Source of the DNA: Mycoplasma sp. ATU-Cv-703
Lineage (GTDB): Bacteria > Bacillota_I > Bacilli_A > Mycoplasmatales > Metamycoplasmataceae
Direction of reading: 5' to 3'
Assembly: GCA_004011965.1 (NCBI GenBank)
Contig: RYZV01000001.1
Location: 321,726 to 385,725 of the forward strand
Length of the DNA stretch: 64,000 nucleotides
Below, one piece after another: positions 8,337 through 18,602 of the stretch; position 1 is the first letter of the stretch, and each line of letters starts with the position of its first letter. The position numbers were made by a program, and so were the translations under genes. Under the pieces are notes generated by a model, which worked only from the letters and a program-made list of their open reading frames with translations, was not told the origin of the DNA and made no database searches.

Positions 8337-10867
8337 ACTTCGCACTTTAACTGAACGCCGCAGTTAGCACAAGAGTTGCATCCGCCAAATTTTTCAATCG
8401 TACCTTCTTTGCAAACTGGGCAGAGATTGCCAATTTGAACTCCGATGTCTTTGCCGTACTTTAGCCCGGGAATGTCAGACACCTTTTCTTTGATGTGCTC
8501 AACTTGCTCGCGGGTAAATTCGGAAACCGAAATCGTTTGGGTGTCAAGTTGGTTGTCTTCTTTATCAATTGATAGAACTTGCGAATCTCGCGAACCATCC
8601 ACGTAAACGGTTCCTCCCTTAGCGTTATTGTCGTAAAGTCGCATGTAAATTTTTTCTACTTGTTTAACAGTGTATCCGCGGGGCGCGTTAACTGTTTTTG
8701 AAATTGAAGAATCAATTCAGCGCTGAATTGTCACTTGCACGTCAGCGTGCTCTTCCGGGGTAAGATCCATCGCCGAAACAAAGAAAGATGGCAATTCATT
8801 GCCGTTAAACCAGTTGCGGTGTTTTTTTCAATCAGCGACAATTTTTTGATCAACCTCAATGAATTTACCAAGTCGACCAGAACGGAAATATTTAAAAGCG
8901 AAGTAGGGCTCTAGTCCAGTTGAAACGCCAACCATCGTCCCAGTTGTTCCCGTTGGAGCGATCGTCAAAAGATGAGAGTTTCTAAGTCCGCCGTTTGCCC
9001 GAATGGCTTGGTGAACTTGCGGCGGTAAAGTTTGAATAAAGCCGGTTGAGCAAAGTTTTTCAACCTCTCCTTTTAAAAATGGGAAAGGGCCTTTTTCACG
9101 AGCTAGTTCAGCCGAAGTTAAGTAAGCTGTGGTGGCAATTTTTTCAAAAACTTTGTCAATCAATTCCAGCGATTCTTTTGAACCATAACGCACACCTTTC
9201 CAAATGAGAAAGTCGTGCAGTCCCATCACGCCCATCCCCACTCTTCTTTCTCCCAACGCTTGTTGACGATTTTCGGTTAGGAAATAGGGGGTTTCATCAA
9301 TGATGTTGTCTTGGAGACGAACGCAAACGCTAACGGTTTTAGCTAGTTTATCCCAAAGAATTTCTCCGCTCTGATGCTCAATCATGTTAGCTAAGTTAAT
9401 CGCGCTTAAATTGCAAACTGAGTAAGGAGCTAGCGGTTGCTCTCCGCAAGGATTGGTGCAGACGACTTTTTGATCATAAGCTTGGGCGTTTGTCATCTGG
9501 TTAGCGCGGTCAATGAAGAAAACGCCTGGCTCGGCCGAGTAAGTTGCGCAAAAGTTAATCAAATCCCACAACTCGCGGGCTTTAATAGTTTTGTAAACTT
9601 TAACTGGATAACCCAGTTCTTCTCACCTGCGCACGTCGCCAATTTCATGCCAGTGTTCGTCGTAAAACTTTTTTTGTTCCGGGGTTAATTTTTCAATGTC
9701 GGGAAAACGCAACGACCAAAGCGCGTCTTTTTTAACCGCTTCCATGAACGGATCGGAAATACCAACCGAAATGTTAGTGCCAGTCAAAAACTCTGGCTCG
9801 ACCACTTCGTAAGATCCTCCTTGCTCTAGTCTAGTAGTGGCGCTTTCCTTTAGTTCACGCGGAGCTTGACTGCTAATCACTTGCTCTAAAACTTTGCGCT
9901 CAAAATCTGATAAAGGTTTTAACTTTAATTTGTCATTTGCTTCACGAACAATGTCAGCGTCAGGAAAATGGTCAGCGATTCATTTCAAAATTGGCGCTTT
10001 TTGCATTTTTGAAATGATGAACTCAACAATGTCGGGGTGTCAGTCGGCCAAAATAATCATTTGGGCTCCCCGACGCGAACCGCCTTGCTGGACTAAGTGG
10101 GTTAGCATCGCGATGTCATTCAGTCACGATACTGCCCCCGAAGATTTACCTCCAACAGTCAGGGCAACCGTGTCTTTAGGTCGTAAAGTGGAGCCGTTAG
10201 TACCGACACCGCCGCCGCGAGACATGATTTCCATCACGTTTTTACGGTGCTCGGAAATTCCTTCCCGGGAATCGCGCGGCATGGGCATCACAAAGCAGTT
10301 AAAGTAAGTAACGTTGGTGCCAGAGCCAGCCCCATACAAAACCCGACCAGCCGGAACAATGTTGTTAGAAGCAATTTGCTGGTAAAACTCATCTTTTCAA
10401 GTTTGACTTTCGCTCGCTCCGAGCGCGTTAGCCACCCGACGAGCAATTTGTTCAAAATAAACTTCCAGCGGTTTACTTAGAGTAGATTTATGAACTTGAA
10501 TCACCCCGTCTTCGGTTGGGTGATAGTTGGGATCAATTTGGTTAATGTACTCGTTTTCAACTTGAATCGTAACTAACTCGTCCTTAATCTCTAACACGTA
10601 GGCCGTTCCTAAGGTCGGAAATTTGACGTCATACTTAATTTTGGCCACGACCAAATCACCCTCTGACAAAGTTTTCAGTTTGAGATCTTTTTGAGAATAG
10701 CGGTCAAGCATCACTAGCCGACTAATTCCTTCGTAAGTTTTTTGCATTTCTGAACTAACGGGTGTTAGGTGAGGAAAATGCTCTAGGATCGCTTGGTTAA
10801 GTTGATCAATGTATTTTCGAGGGTAACTAACTGATGGCGTTTCAAGTGAAGTGGTACTAGCGGACAT
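8333..10867 (-). CDS. nrdJ: Adenosylcobalamin-dependent (class II) ribonucleotide reductase
   Basis: Reduces ribonucleotides to deoxyribonucleotides with a radical made from coenzyme B12, so it needs no oxygen and no separate beta subunit. It has 844 residues. RGGGVGTNGS and SWLND identify the NrdJ branch; TNPCGEQPLAPYSVCNLSAIN (about residue 470) holds catalytic residues and PTGTTGT (about 640) follows. The C-terminus is a Cys-rich zinc ribbon (CPVC...CxxCANC) ending KCEV. TGA-Trp codons occur at several places, including 8825-8827. The start at 10867 follows AAGGAGG. A GATAAT at 10924-10929 is a likely -10, with a palindrome CAAAAATTTTTG at 10950-10961. Coenzyme would come from the B12 operon 0.8 kb away. 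Confidence 0.95.
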
Positions 10868-10989
10868 AGGCGTTGACCTCCTTAGAGTTAGAAAATTTTT
10901 TCAAACTGAATAGTGCATTGAACATTATCTACCAACATCTACAACAAATCAAAAATTTTTGTAAAACACACTCCGAACTGGTTTTTGGT

Positions 10990-12468
10990 CTAATCGGGCG
11001 GCGAACCAGTTCTGGATCTGCTCTGAGCGGCAATGGACATTTTATCAAGGTTAATTTTGCGTTCCTTAGGAAGCAGAAAATTAGCGCTTATTCCGGCAAA
11101 AATCGCGACTGAAGTGGGCGAAAATACGATCGCCACCTGGTTTAAATTCCAGCCTAAAATTGCCCGACCAAGACCAACAACTAACATAATTGAAACCACA
11201 AAAATGTTGCGTGCTTGGTGCAAATCAACTTTCTCATCTAAAAGCACTTTTAAACCGTTGGTGCCGATAAAACCAAAAAGAATTAGCTCTAAACCGCCTA
11301 AAACATGGGTTGGAATGAGGTGCAAAACAGTTGAAATCACCGAAACAAACGACATCCCAACCGCCATCACAGCTGCTAGAGCGGTCACGTAAACCGAAGC
11401 AACTCGCGAAAGACCAACCACGGTCGTGTTTTCGCCGTAAGATGTGTTAGCGGGGCCGCCCAGCGCGCCACCAACCATAGTTGCTAACCCGTCTCCTAAC
11501 AAAGTTTTGTGTAGACCGGGCTGGTCGCCCAAATAATCGCGACCGGTAATTTTTCCTAGCACCGTGTGGTCGCCTATGTGCTCGGCAATCGTTGCCAGCG
11601 CCATCGGCATCATAATTAGAAGCGGCATCGGAGAATAACTTTGATTTTTACCGATCACTTGACCATTTAAAAGAGCGTTGGAAAAATCAGGTAACCCTAC
11701 GTAAGTGCTAATGTTAGTTCAATTTACTTGGTAGTATTTGGTGAACTCAGGCGTTTTGTGTCACGTCGAGACGACTAAAGAAACAACTAAACCAATTAGC
11801 ATTGCGCTTGCAATTGGCACGAGTTTCAGTTTGCCGCGGCAAAGTAAAACGATTAGCATCGCGCTGGCGATCGTAATCAAAGCGACGCCAACACCTCATC
11901 AATCTATGTTTCAGTTGCCGTTTTCAAAAATGTTACCTTGCTTTGAATCAAGCAAAAAAATGTGGTTAATTGCAATCGGAGCCAGACTAAGACCAATGAC
12001 AATAATCATTGGTCCCACTACAACCGGAGGCAGCATTTTTTTAATTCACCCCGTGCCAAAAAGGTAAACCAAAATCGCCACCAAGCAGTAGACAAGCCCT
12101 ATCCCGAGCAGACCGAGAAACATGCTGTTTCCGTAAAGCGGGTAGAGCGCGCCCATCGTCCCGATGTACGCGACTGACGAGCCAAGGTAAATCGGCACTT
12201 TAGCTCTAGTAATTGCAATGTAAACAAGAGTACCAACGCCCGAAGCAAAAAGGGCGACATCAACACCAATCACTTTAGTTTGTCCTGTCGGGTCAGCGGT
12301 TAAATTAATTAATAGGGGTGTTAAAACAGTCGCCCCGAACATAGCAAAAACGTGCTGGAAAGATAAAATGATCCAAAACTTTAACGACGGTCGCTCGCGC
12401 ACATCCAATACCATTTTTCTTGGCGGCGCGCTGGGAATAGTGATTTTTAGCGTTTTGGTTTCGGGCAA
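10990..12468 (-). CDS. NCS2 nucleobase permease, probably uracil (UraA/PyrP-like)
   Basis: Polytopic symporter of the NCS2 family, 492 residues, about 14 hydrophobic segments. The N-terminal QHVFAMFGATVLTP is the UraA/PyrP-type signature; xanthine/urate members differ there. The central AEHIGDHTVLGKITGRD and the later GGPANTSYGENTTVVGLSRV carry the substrate-binding Glu and the conserved Asn-Thr motif. The start is TTG at 12466-12468, preceded by AGGAAG at a good distance; an internal ATG 18 codons later lacks such a site. It lies downstream of thyA-folA, so it may bring in pyrimidine base for the same pathway. Purine/xanthine specificity cannot be excluded. Confidence 0.88.
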
Positions 12469-12530
12469 GTTTTTTCTTCCTAATTTTTTTCATGGTATCT
12501 CAATTTTGGAGTCAAAATTGTTAGATTTTT

Positions 12531-13004
12531 TTAACCATCAAACTTTTTACGGTAGAGAAAAACCTCAAAACCGTCGCCACGGAAAAACAAATCTTTCCGG
12601 TGCTTAGATAAATCAATTTTTAAAAAGACGTCGCCTTGCGCTTTTGTGTCCACTTGGGAAACGTATATTTCCTGGGCGTAAGGGTAAAACTGCTCGTAAA
12701 CCGATTTACCGCCACTAATGAAAATGTCTTTTTGATCCTGGTCAAACTTTTTAAAAAGTTTGACCACCTGATCGGTCGAGTTTAAAATGTGGTCAGCGTT
12801 TTTTAAGGGTCGATCACTCAACACATAGTGGGTTCGGTCAGTTAGCCGGCCGGGTAAATTGGCAAAAGTGTTTTGACCTCAAAGCAAACTTTGCCCCAAA
12901 GTCATCCGACGGAAAAAAGCTAGTTCAACCGGGTTTTTTCAAGCCAATTTGTTTCCCTTGCCAATTAGTCAGTTGGGGCCAACGGCTACGATCATTTTGA
13001 CCAT
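12531..13004 (-). CDS. folA: Dihydrofolate reductase
   Basis: Reduces dihydrofolate to tetrahydrofolate, regenerating the cofactor used up by thymidylate synthase. It has 157 residues. MIVAVGPNWLIGKGNKLAW is the N-terminal folate/NADPH region. A Glu in PVELAFFRRMT takes the place of the catalytic Asp/Glu. GQNTFANLP and ISGGKSVYEQF are the NADPH-binding blocks. The start overlaps the thyA stop as TAATG, so folA is translationally coupled to thyA. Confidence 0.93.
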
Positions 13005-13873
13005 TAAACCGCCACTTTCGCCTTGATGCTCGGATGACTTTGGTAATTAGCCAAAACAATGTCTTCAAACTTAAAGTCAAAAATGGATTTAACGGCTGGG
13101 TTAAGAATTAACCGGGGAAGTTTTAATGGTTTACGCGCTAACTGTTCGCGCGATTGGTCAAGATGGTTTAAGTAAAGATGGGTGTCGCCGGTAGTGTGAA
13201 TAAACTCGCCCGGCTTGAGTCCGCAAACTTGAGCCACCATCATCGTGAAAAGCGCGTAAGAAGCAATGTTAAAAGGCACGCCTAAAAAAAGATCGGCCGA
13301 GCGTTGGTAAAGGTGACAAGATAAGTGTCCGTCTAAAACGTAAAATTGGATCAAAAGGTGGCAAGGCGGCAAAATCATCGATTTTAACTCGGGGGGATTC
13401 CAAGCGCTTAAAATTAAACGTCTTGAGTCGGGGTTATTTTTGATTTGATCAATCAAATGACTGACTTGATCAACGCCGCCAAAATTACGCCATTGCCGAC
13501 CGTAAACCGGTCCGAGGTTGCCTCATTTTTGCGCAAAGGCAGAGTCGGTTTTAATTTGGTTAATAAACCACTCTAAGTTGTGTTCGGGCTGATAAAACTG
13601 ACTTTGCTGATAACGCTGGTAAGGTCACTCGTTTCAAATCCGCACATCGTTATCAACTAAGTATTTAATGTTGGTGTCTCCGCTGATAAACCAAAGAAGC
13701 TCGTGAACGATGCTGCGAAAATGCATTTTTTTAGTGGTTAAAAGCGGGAACCCGCTCTTTAAATCGTACCTTTGTTGCGTGCCAAACACGCTTAGAACAT
13801 CCACGCCAGTCCGACTTTTTTTGCGTTGGCCCGTTTTTAAAACGTGCGAAAGTATCTCTAAATATTTAACCAT
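13004..13873 (-). CDS. thyA: Thymidylate synthase
   Basis: Makes dTMP from dUMP with methylene-tetrahydrofolate. It has 289 residues. The catalytic Cys is in [11 protein letters not shown] and the dUMP-binding block [17 protein letters not shown] follows. I place the start at 13871-13873 ([12 protein letters not shown]), matching the usual N-terminus; an in-frame extension upstream lacks homology to the family. There is no Shine-Dalgarno. An extended -10 (TGCGATAAT) ends 9 bases before the ATG, so the mRNA is almost leaderless. folA overlaps its stop. dCMP deaminase diverges from the same 41-base gap. Confidence 0.96.
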
Positions 13874-13882
13874 GGCGAGTTT

Positions 13883-13888
13883 ATTATC
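13883..13888 (-). promoter_or_regulatory. -10 box of thyA
   Basis: GATAAT on the minus strand with an upstream TG (extended -10), 9 bases before the thyA ATG. With a start site about 7 bases past the -10, the leader would be only a few bases. Confidence 0.55.
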
Positions 13889-13902
13889 GCAAAGATAGCG
13901 GC

Positions 13903-13908
13903 TATAAT
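13903..13908 (+). promoter_or_regulatory. -10 box of the dCMP deaminase gene (leaderless)
   Basis: TATAAT exactly 6 bases before the ATG at 13915. No Shine-Dalgarno fits between them, so transcription should begin at or next to the start codon. Confidence 0.65.
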
Positions 13909-13914
13909 GCCTAG

Positions 13915-14424
13915 ATGATATTAAACTGAGACCAGTACTTTCTAGCTTTAGCACTTGTTTCCGGTTGGCGTTCGAAAGATCCGAACACCCAAGTCGGAGC
14001 GGTTTTAGTCAACGAGCATAACCGGGTAATTGGGCTAGGCTACAACGGGATGCCCAAAGGAATGGATGGGGCTTTCCCTTGGCAAAAAGACGGAGAAAAT
14101 GCCCACACCAAATACCCCTACGTAGTTCACGCGGAAATGAATGCCATTTTAAACTCAATCAAAGACACGCGTAACACCCGACTTTTTACTTCGCTCTTCC
14201 CTTGTTCCAACTGCGCTAAGTTTGTCGCACAGGCTGGTATCAAAGAAATAGTTTACCTGGATGACAAATACGATGGAACCGAAGACAACTTAATCGCTAA
14301 GAAAATCTTCCGTCAAACCAAGGTGGCATTTCGAGCCGGACCCCGGCTTAATCTAAAAATTGAGACCGATGAGATATGCGATAATTTAGTTGTCAAAACA
14401 AATGAAAGTGAGACAAACGATTAA
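13915..14424 (+). CDS. dCMP deaminase
   Basis: Deaminates dCMP to dUMP, the thyA substrate. It has 169 residues. The zinc site is visible as VHAEMNAI (His and the catalytic Glu) and PCSNCAKF (two Cys). The N-terminus [27 protein letters not shown] contains a TGA-Trp, so the ATG at 13915 is needed to include this conserved block. It is divergent from thyA, which uses its product. Its stop overlaps the next start as TAATG. Confidence 0.93.
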
Positions 14425-14633
14425 TGTACCAATACCGTGCTCGATTAAAAAGTTCGCAAGAAATTATCGCCGAAAGTCACACGCTGGAAAACATTGAACA
14501 CCAAATCACCGCTTTCCGACGTGCTCAACTCCAAGGCAAGCACACTAAAATGAATGAACCAGTCGAAGTAATTCACATTTTCCGCAACAAAAAGCAAGGG
14601 ACTGGCAAAGAAGTGTTAGTCAAAATCGTTTAA
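14424..14633 (+). CDS. Small conserved-looking protein, unknown function
   Basis: A 69-residue soluble basic protein starting [22 protein letters not shown]. It has no signal peptide or membrane segment, and I recognise no domain. Translationally coupled to the dCMP deaminase gene (TAATG). It ends 4 bases before the convergent mnmE stop. The predicted beta-alpha-beta pattern and Arg/Lys content would allow nucleic-acid binding, but nothing shows it. Confidence 0.75.
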   Translation: MYQYRARLKSSQEIIAESHTLENIEHQITAFRRAQLQGKHTKMNEPVEVIHIFRNKKQGTGKEVLVKIV

Positions 14634-14637
14634 TTAA

Positions 14638-15966
14638 CTACTTACCTAAGCAAAAAGAAGCAAACATTTTGTCAAGTAACTGATAGTGATCGGCTTGTCC
14701 GTTCACATTGGCTAAGTTTTGGTAAGCCTGGTGCAAGTCAACAATTACCACGTCAAAAGTTTGTCCTGCCTCCAAAGCAGTTAGTCCGTCGCTCAGTGCC
14801 TGACGAGCTTTAGCAACTAAACTTACCTGGTGGGCACTAGTTAAAATGTGTAAATCTGATAAATCGGTTTTTTGACATTTATCTTTAATTGCTTCCACCA
14901 GCGACTCGGTTTGCTTTAGTTGAGCGCTCACCAAGATTTTGTCTTTCTCATGACTTTGCTCAGTTAGTAAATCTGATTTATTAAAAACTTTTAAATAAAT
15001 CTGATCCGCCAAAACGCGCTCTTCAATTAACTTATCAAAGTCGCTTTCACCAACCTTGGCATCAATCACATGCAAAACTAAGTCAGCTTGGCTTAGCGTT
15101 TGGTAACTTTTGCTAACGCCTGTTTTTTCCAACTCGTCGTCAGTCGCGCGAATGCCGGCTGTGTCGCTTAGTTTAATTAGTATGTCGCCCACCACTATTT
15201 GGCCCTCCACGACATCGCGGGTCGTGCCTGGTAAGTTTGAAACAATCGCTTTATCTTGGTCGATTAAAGCGTTTAGCAAAGAAGACTTGCCGCTGTTAGG
15301 AAGTCCAACGATGGCAACTTGAATCCCTTGGTAGATGCTTTGGGCTTGTCGAGACTCGTTTTCGATGCGAGTTAATTTTTCCAGCAACTGACTAACGATC
15401 GGAATTAATTTTTGGTCGCTAATTTGCTGAATATCATCGTGTTCGGGGTAGTCGATGTTAACTTCGCAAACCGCAATTAAGTCGCTGATTTCTTGAAGCA
15501 TATTTTCAATTAGTTGACTAGTTTGACCAGTTAACTTCTGAGCAGAAATTTGGGCTTGTTTAAGCGTCTTGGCAAAAATCAAATCGTGAATTGCTTGAGC
15601 CTGAATTAAGTCAATTTTACCGTTTAAAAAAGCGCGGTGAGAAAACTCGCCGCGGTTAGCTAGGCGAGCGCCTTTTTTAATCGTTAACTCTAAAACTCTC
15701 TTGGCGTTGACCACACCGCCGTGAACATAAATTTCGGCCATGTCTTCCCCGGTAAAAGAGCTGGGAGCTTGAAAAAAGGCAACTAAAACTTGGTCAATAA
15801 CCTCATCGCCATCGCTGATTAAGCCCGGTTTAATGCTTTGGTGAGCGCCGATCTTGCCGCGAAAAATCTGCCTGACGACGCTAAAGGTGTCAGGTCCAGA
15901 TAAACGGATAATCGCGATCGGTTGGTTAACCGGCGCAGTACTTAAAGCGCTAATCGTGTCAAACAT
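14638..15966 (-). CDS. mnmE: tRNA uridine-5-carboxymethylaminomethyl modification GTPase MnmE
   Basis: With MnmG it modifies the wobble uridine of several tRNAs. It has 442 residues and no internal TGA. The N-terminal domain begins DTISALSTAPVNQPIAIIRLSG and contains FTGEDMAEIYVHGG. The G domain has GLPNSGKSS (about residue 220), DTAG and NKSD. The C-terminal FASFCLGK keeps the CxGK motif needed for modification. TATAAT lies 6 bases before the ATG, inside the gap to yidC, so it probably has its own leaderless transcript. Confidence 0.96.
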   Translation of the reverse strand: MFDTISALSTAPVNQPIAIIRLSGPDTFSVVRQIFRGKIGAHQSIKPGLISDGDEVIDQVLVAFFQAPSSFTGEDMAEIYVHGGVVNAKRVLELTIKKGARLANRGEFSHRAFLNGKIDLIQAQAIHDLIFAKTLKQAQISAQKLTGQTSQLIENMLQEISDLIAVCEVNIDYPEHDDIQQISDQKLIPIVSQLLEKLTRIENESRQAQSIYQGIQVAIVGLPNSGKSSLLNALIDQDKAIVSNLPGTTRDVVEGQIVVGDILIKLSDTAGIRATDDELEKTGVSKSYQTLSQADLVLHVIDAKVGESDFDKLIEERVLADQIYLKVFNKSDLLTEQSHEKDKILVSAQLKQTESLVEAIKDKCQKTDLSDLHILTSAHQVSLVAKARQALSDGLTALEAGQTFDVVIVDLHQAYQNLANVNGQADHYQLLDKMFASFCLGK

Positions 15967-15972
15967 TTGGTA

Positions 15973-15978
15973 ATTATA
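15973..15978 (-). promoter_or_regulatory. -10 box of mnmE (leaderless)
   Basis: TATAAT on the minus strand, exactly 6 bases before the mnmE ATG and 10 bases past the yidC stop. Confidence 0.65.
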
Positions 15979-15987
15979 AACTCAAGG

Positions 15988-17823
15988 TTAACTAAGCACG
16001 ACGGTACGGTCTTTTTTGCGTTTAGAGGATTTTTTGCGGTGGTTAACAATTTTGTGAGTTATGTAAACTTCAAATATCCGTCAAAGACCTCCGATGATTC
16101 AGTAAATTTGAATGCCGGCGCTGAAAATCACCGCTAAAAACACCATGATGAACATACTAATGTTTTGCATTTTGTTATTTTTCTTCATGGCAGCTTTTTG
16201 GTAAACGTTAATGCGCAATTTGTCGCGCCGACGCGTCAGTAAGCGCGGAAACAGTTGGGCAAAAAGTTGCGTACCGGCCGCGAGCATAATTAACGGTAAA
16301 TATTGAAATTGCCCGGCCAAAAGTTCTCTTCACGAAGTGGCTGAAAAATTAATTCCGAGTCAAACCGTTGATTTAATTTGTTGAACGCCGCCAATAACTC
16401 TCCAAATCGCCAAGAAAATCGGCATCATCAAAAATAAGTTGGCAAAAGCGCCGAGAGGGTTAATGTTCATCTTACGGTAAAGCTCAGCTTGTTCTTGCTT
16501 TTTACGGCTTTCCATCTGTTTGTTACCTTCGTAAGGTGCATACTTAGCATCAATGATTGCCTTCTTAGCTTGCATATCTTGCATCTTAGTTTGTTGCATG
16601 GTTGATTTAAAAGACAAAGCAAAAATGACAATCCGAGAAATCACCACGATAGTGACGATTGCAATTAGTGTCTCCCAACCCGAGAGCAAAGGAATCGCCG
16701 AAACAGTCATGGCGAAAATTTTACCGATCGGAAAAACAAATAAGCCGTAAAAAGGGCCGAGCGACCAAGCTTGACCTCAACTAACAACTGGTCGGTAATC
16801 AGTTTTTTCGTAGCCAATCAAAGGCATGTAGTTGTGTTTGAGAATTAGTTTGTCTTGCTCGGGATCTAGATTGCCGCCTGATTTGTAACTTTGAAAATCA
16901 CTGCTAACTCCGACATAACCCAGAATGTTGGCCAAAGCATTTTTTTGCAAAATGTAAAATCGTTCGATTTCGGAAGGCGCTTTTTCGTCGTCAATGTTTT
17001 TAACAATGGTGCGGGGGTCTTTGCTAATGAAGTCAAGGTAAAAAGGGTTTTGACCGAAAAAATGGTTTATAAAAGCGATGTTAAATTGATTGCGTGGCAA
17101 AAGGGCGTCTTCTGAACTATCGGTCGTAATGGCGTTTCAGTTATCACCCGTCTTTTGGTAAAGTCCAATCCCGACTTGCCGATAATCAGTTTTGGTTTTA
17201 CCTTGAACCCAAAACTTAATTTTCTCAAGCGAACTAACGTTTGTCTGACCACCTAAGTTATAAACTTCGGCAAGCGAAGAAAGTAGAGCGTAATTATCGC
17301 TGTCAGAAAATTTGTGAATTTGACCGCTTGACTTTAATTCTTCAACGTTAGAGTTAACGACAAAAGATTCGTTAAGACCTTGTCAAGCGTCAGACAAGCG
17401 TAAGTCTTGCTGCTTGTTTTGCATTTGAATCGTTTGGTGAGCTTTTTCCAAGATTAATTCTCCGTCTTGGTCGCGCTGGTCTTCCCGGAAAAAAATGTTG
17501 CTGCTGGCATCGGCCTTAGCAAAATAGACCTCGCTAGTTTGATCGTCAATTTTGATTTCTCTTTTGTTGATGGAAAAGCTAGTTACGTGCGGAGAAATAC
17601 TTTTTTCACTTGTATAAATTTCAAATCCGCGACTCACGTTATCGTCAACTTTAATGAAGAAAGATTGAACGCAGCCGTACATGGAAAAGAAAAAAAGGCA
17701 GAAGTAAATAAAAATTCGCAAAAACTTGCCAAACGTTTTAAATTTCTCGCCGGCTGTTTTTTTGTTTCCGTCGTTACTTTGTTTGAATCAATCGTAATTT
17801 TTTGATCTTTGGCCGTAACTCAC
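15988..17823 (-). CDS. yidC: Membrane protein insertase YidC/Oxa1
   Basis: Inserts proteins into the cell membrane. It has 611 residues, with a first membrane segment at about residues 35-55 and a long extracytoplasmic domain. The conserved insertase core follows, with several membrane segments (about residues 365-570): YGLFVFPIGKIF, SRIVIFALSFKSTMQQTKMQ and MNINPLGAFANLFLMMPIFLAIWRV. The tail is basic, as usual for ribosome docking. The start is GTG at 17821-17823, 1 base after the rnpA stop, with GAAAGG upstream. Five or more TGA-Trp codons break it in a standard-code reading. It belongs to the rpmH-rnpA-yidC operon beside the origin. Confidence 0.95.
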
Positions 17824-17824
17824 A

Positions 17825-18145
17825 CTATAACCTTTCAAAAATTTGTTTAACAGCTTGGGCTTTGCTTTGGAAATCTAACGGCATAAATGGTTTTCGAATA
17901 ATTAAAACCACATCGTAATTTAAATTAAAAACTTCTGGCGTTTGGTCAAGGATTTGTCGCACTTGACGACGGTAGTAATTACGCCGAATCGCGTTAGCGA
18001 CTTTTTTTGAAATAGATATGCCAACTTTAAGATTGGATTGGTTAGGTCGGTAGTAAAGAACTAAGTACTTACTGACAAACTGTTTTTTACTCGCAATCAC
18101 ATCTTTAAACTGTCAGTTTTTTCGAAGAACAAACTTTTTATCCAT
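17825..18145 (-). CDS. rnpA: Ribonuclease P protein component
   Basis: Protein subunit of RNase P, which matures tRNA 5' ends. It has 106 residues; the typical length is 105-120. The RNR motif region reads VANAIRRNYYRRQVRQ. The start at 18143-18145 precedes a TGA-Trp in VLRKNWQF and overlaps the rpmH stop as TAATG. It is followed by yidC after one base. Confidence 0.95.
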
Positions 18146-18288
18146 TACTCGCTTGAGACAGTTAACTTTTTGCGTTTCTTTGCTCTTCGGGCCGCCAACA
18201 CTCTTTGGCCGTCGCTAGTTGACATACGCGCTCGAAAACCGTGGGTCTTAGCGCGTTTGCGTTTGTTTGGTTGATAAGTTCGTTCCAT
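18145..18288 (-). CDS. rpmH: 50S ribosomal protein L34
   Basis: A 47-residue, very basic ribosomal protein with the invariant start [22 protein letters not shown] and [13 protein letters not shown] near the end. It is the first gene of the rpmH-rnpA-yidC operon, divergent from dnaA across the origin spacer. Confidence 0.98.
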   Translation of the reverse strand: MERTYQPNKRKRAKTHGFRARMSTSDGQRVLAARRAKKRKKLTVSSE

Positions 18289-18602
18289 GCTTGACTCTGT
18301 TCCACGCGGTGAGCGTTAACTTAACGTAGTTATATAAATAATCACTATACCAAAAAGTTGTTGAAATGTCCAATAATAATTATAGAGATTAACTGGGATA
18401 GAGTAAATTGAAAACTGTTTTATCACCCAAAATTCTTTCAACAACTTAAAATGTGGAAAAACCCATTTAGTCCCGTTAATCTGAGTTAAATTATGTGGAT
18501 AAGTTGGTTGAAAAGCCGTTTTTTCCCGGTGGTTAAGTTTAACTTTAAAGTCGGTGAATTTTTATGACTATATGATGATTTTAGATTTAAAATGACTTTT
18601 CT
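18289..18602. other. Probable oriC part 1: rpmH-dnaA spacer with DnaA boxes
   Basis: A gene-free, AT-rich 314-base spacer. It contains a perfect DnaA box TGTGGATAA (reverse of TTATCCACA) at 18494-18502 and a one-mismatch box TGTGGAAAA at 18452-18460. An 11-bp inverted repeat, AGTTGTTGAAA at 18356-18366 and TTTCAACAACT at 18436-18446, flanks about 70 bases. A TATGAT close to the dnaA start is a likely -10. Gene order rpmH-dnaA-dnaN is the usual bacterial origin context. Confidence 0.75.

Noticed and set aside
10868-10989. B12 riboswitch before nrdJ
   Set aside because: The leader is too short, has a clear AAGGAGG, and lacks all aptamer elements; only a promoter and a 12-bp palindrome are seen.
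12305-12493. Open frame starting MKKIRKKKLARN upstream of the permease
   Set aside because: It is out of frame with the permease and basic without domain; the permease uses TTG at 12466-12468 with a good RBS.
18356-18446. Inverted repeat in the origin spacer as a terminator
   Set aside because: The arms are about 70 bases apart and no T run follows; both flanking genes start here rather than end.
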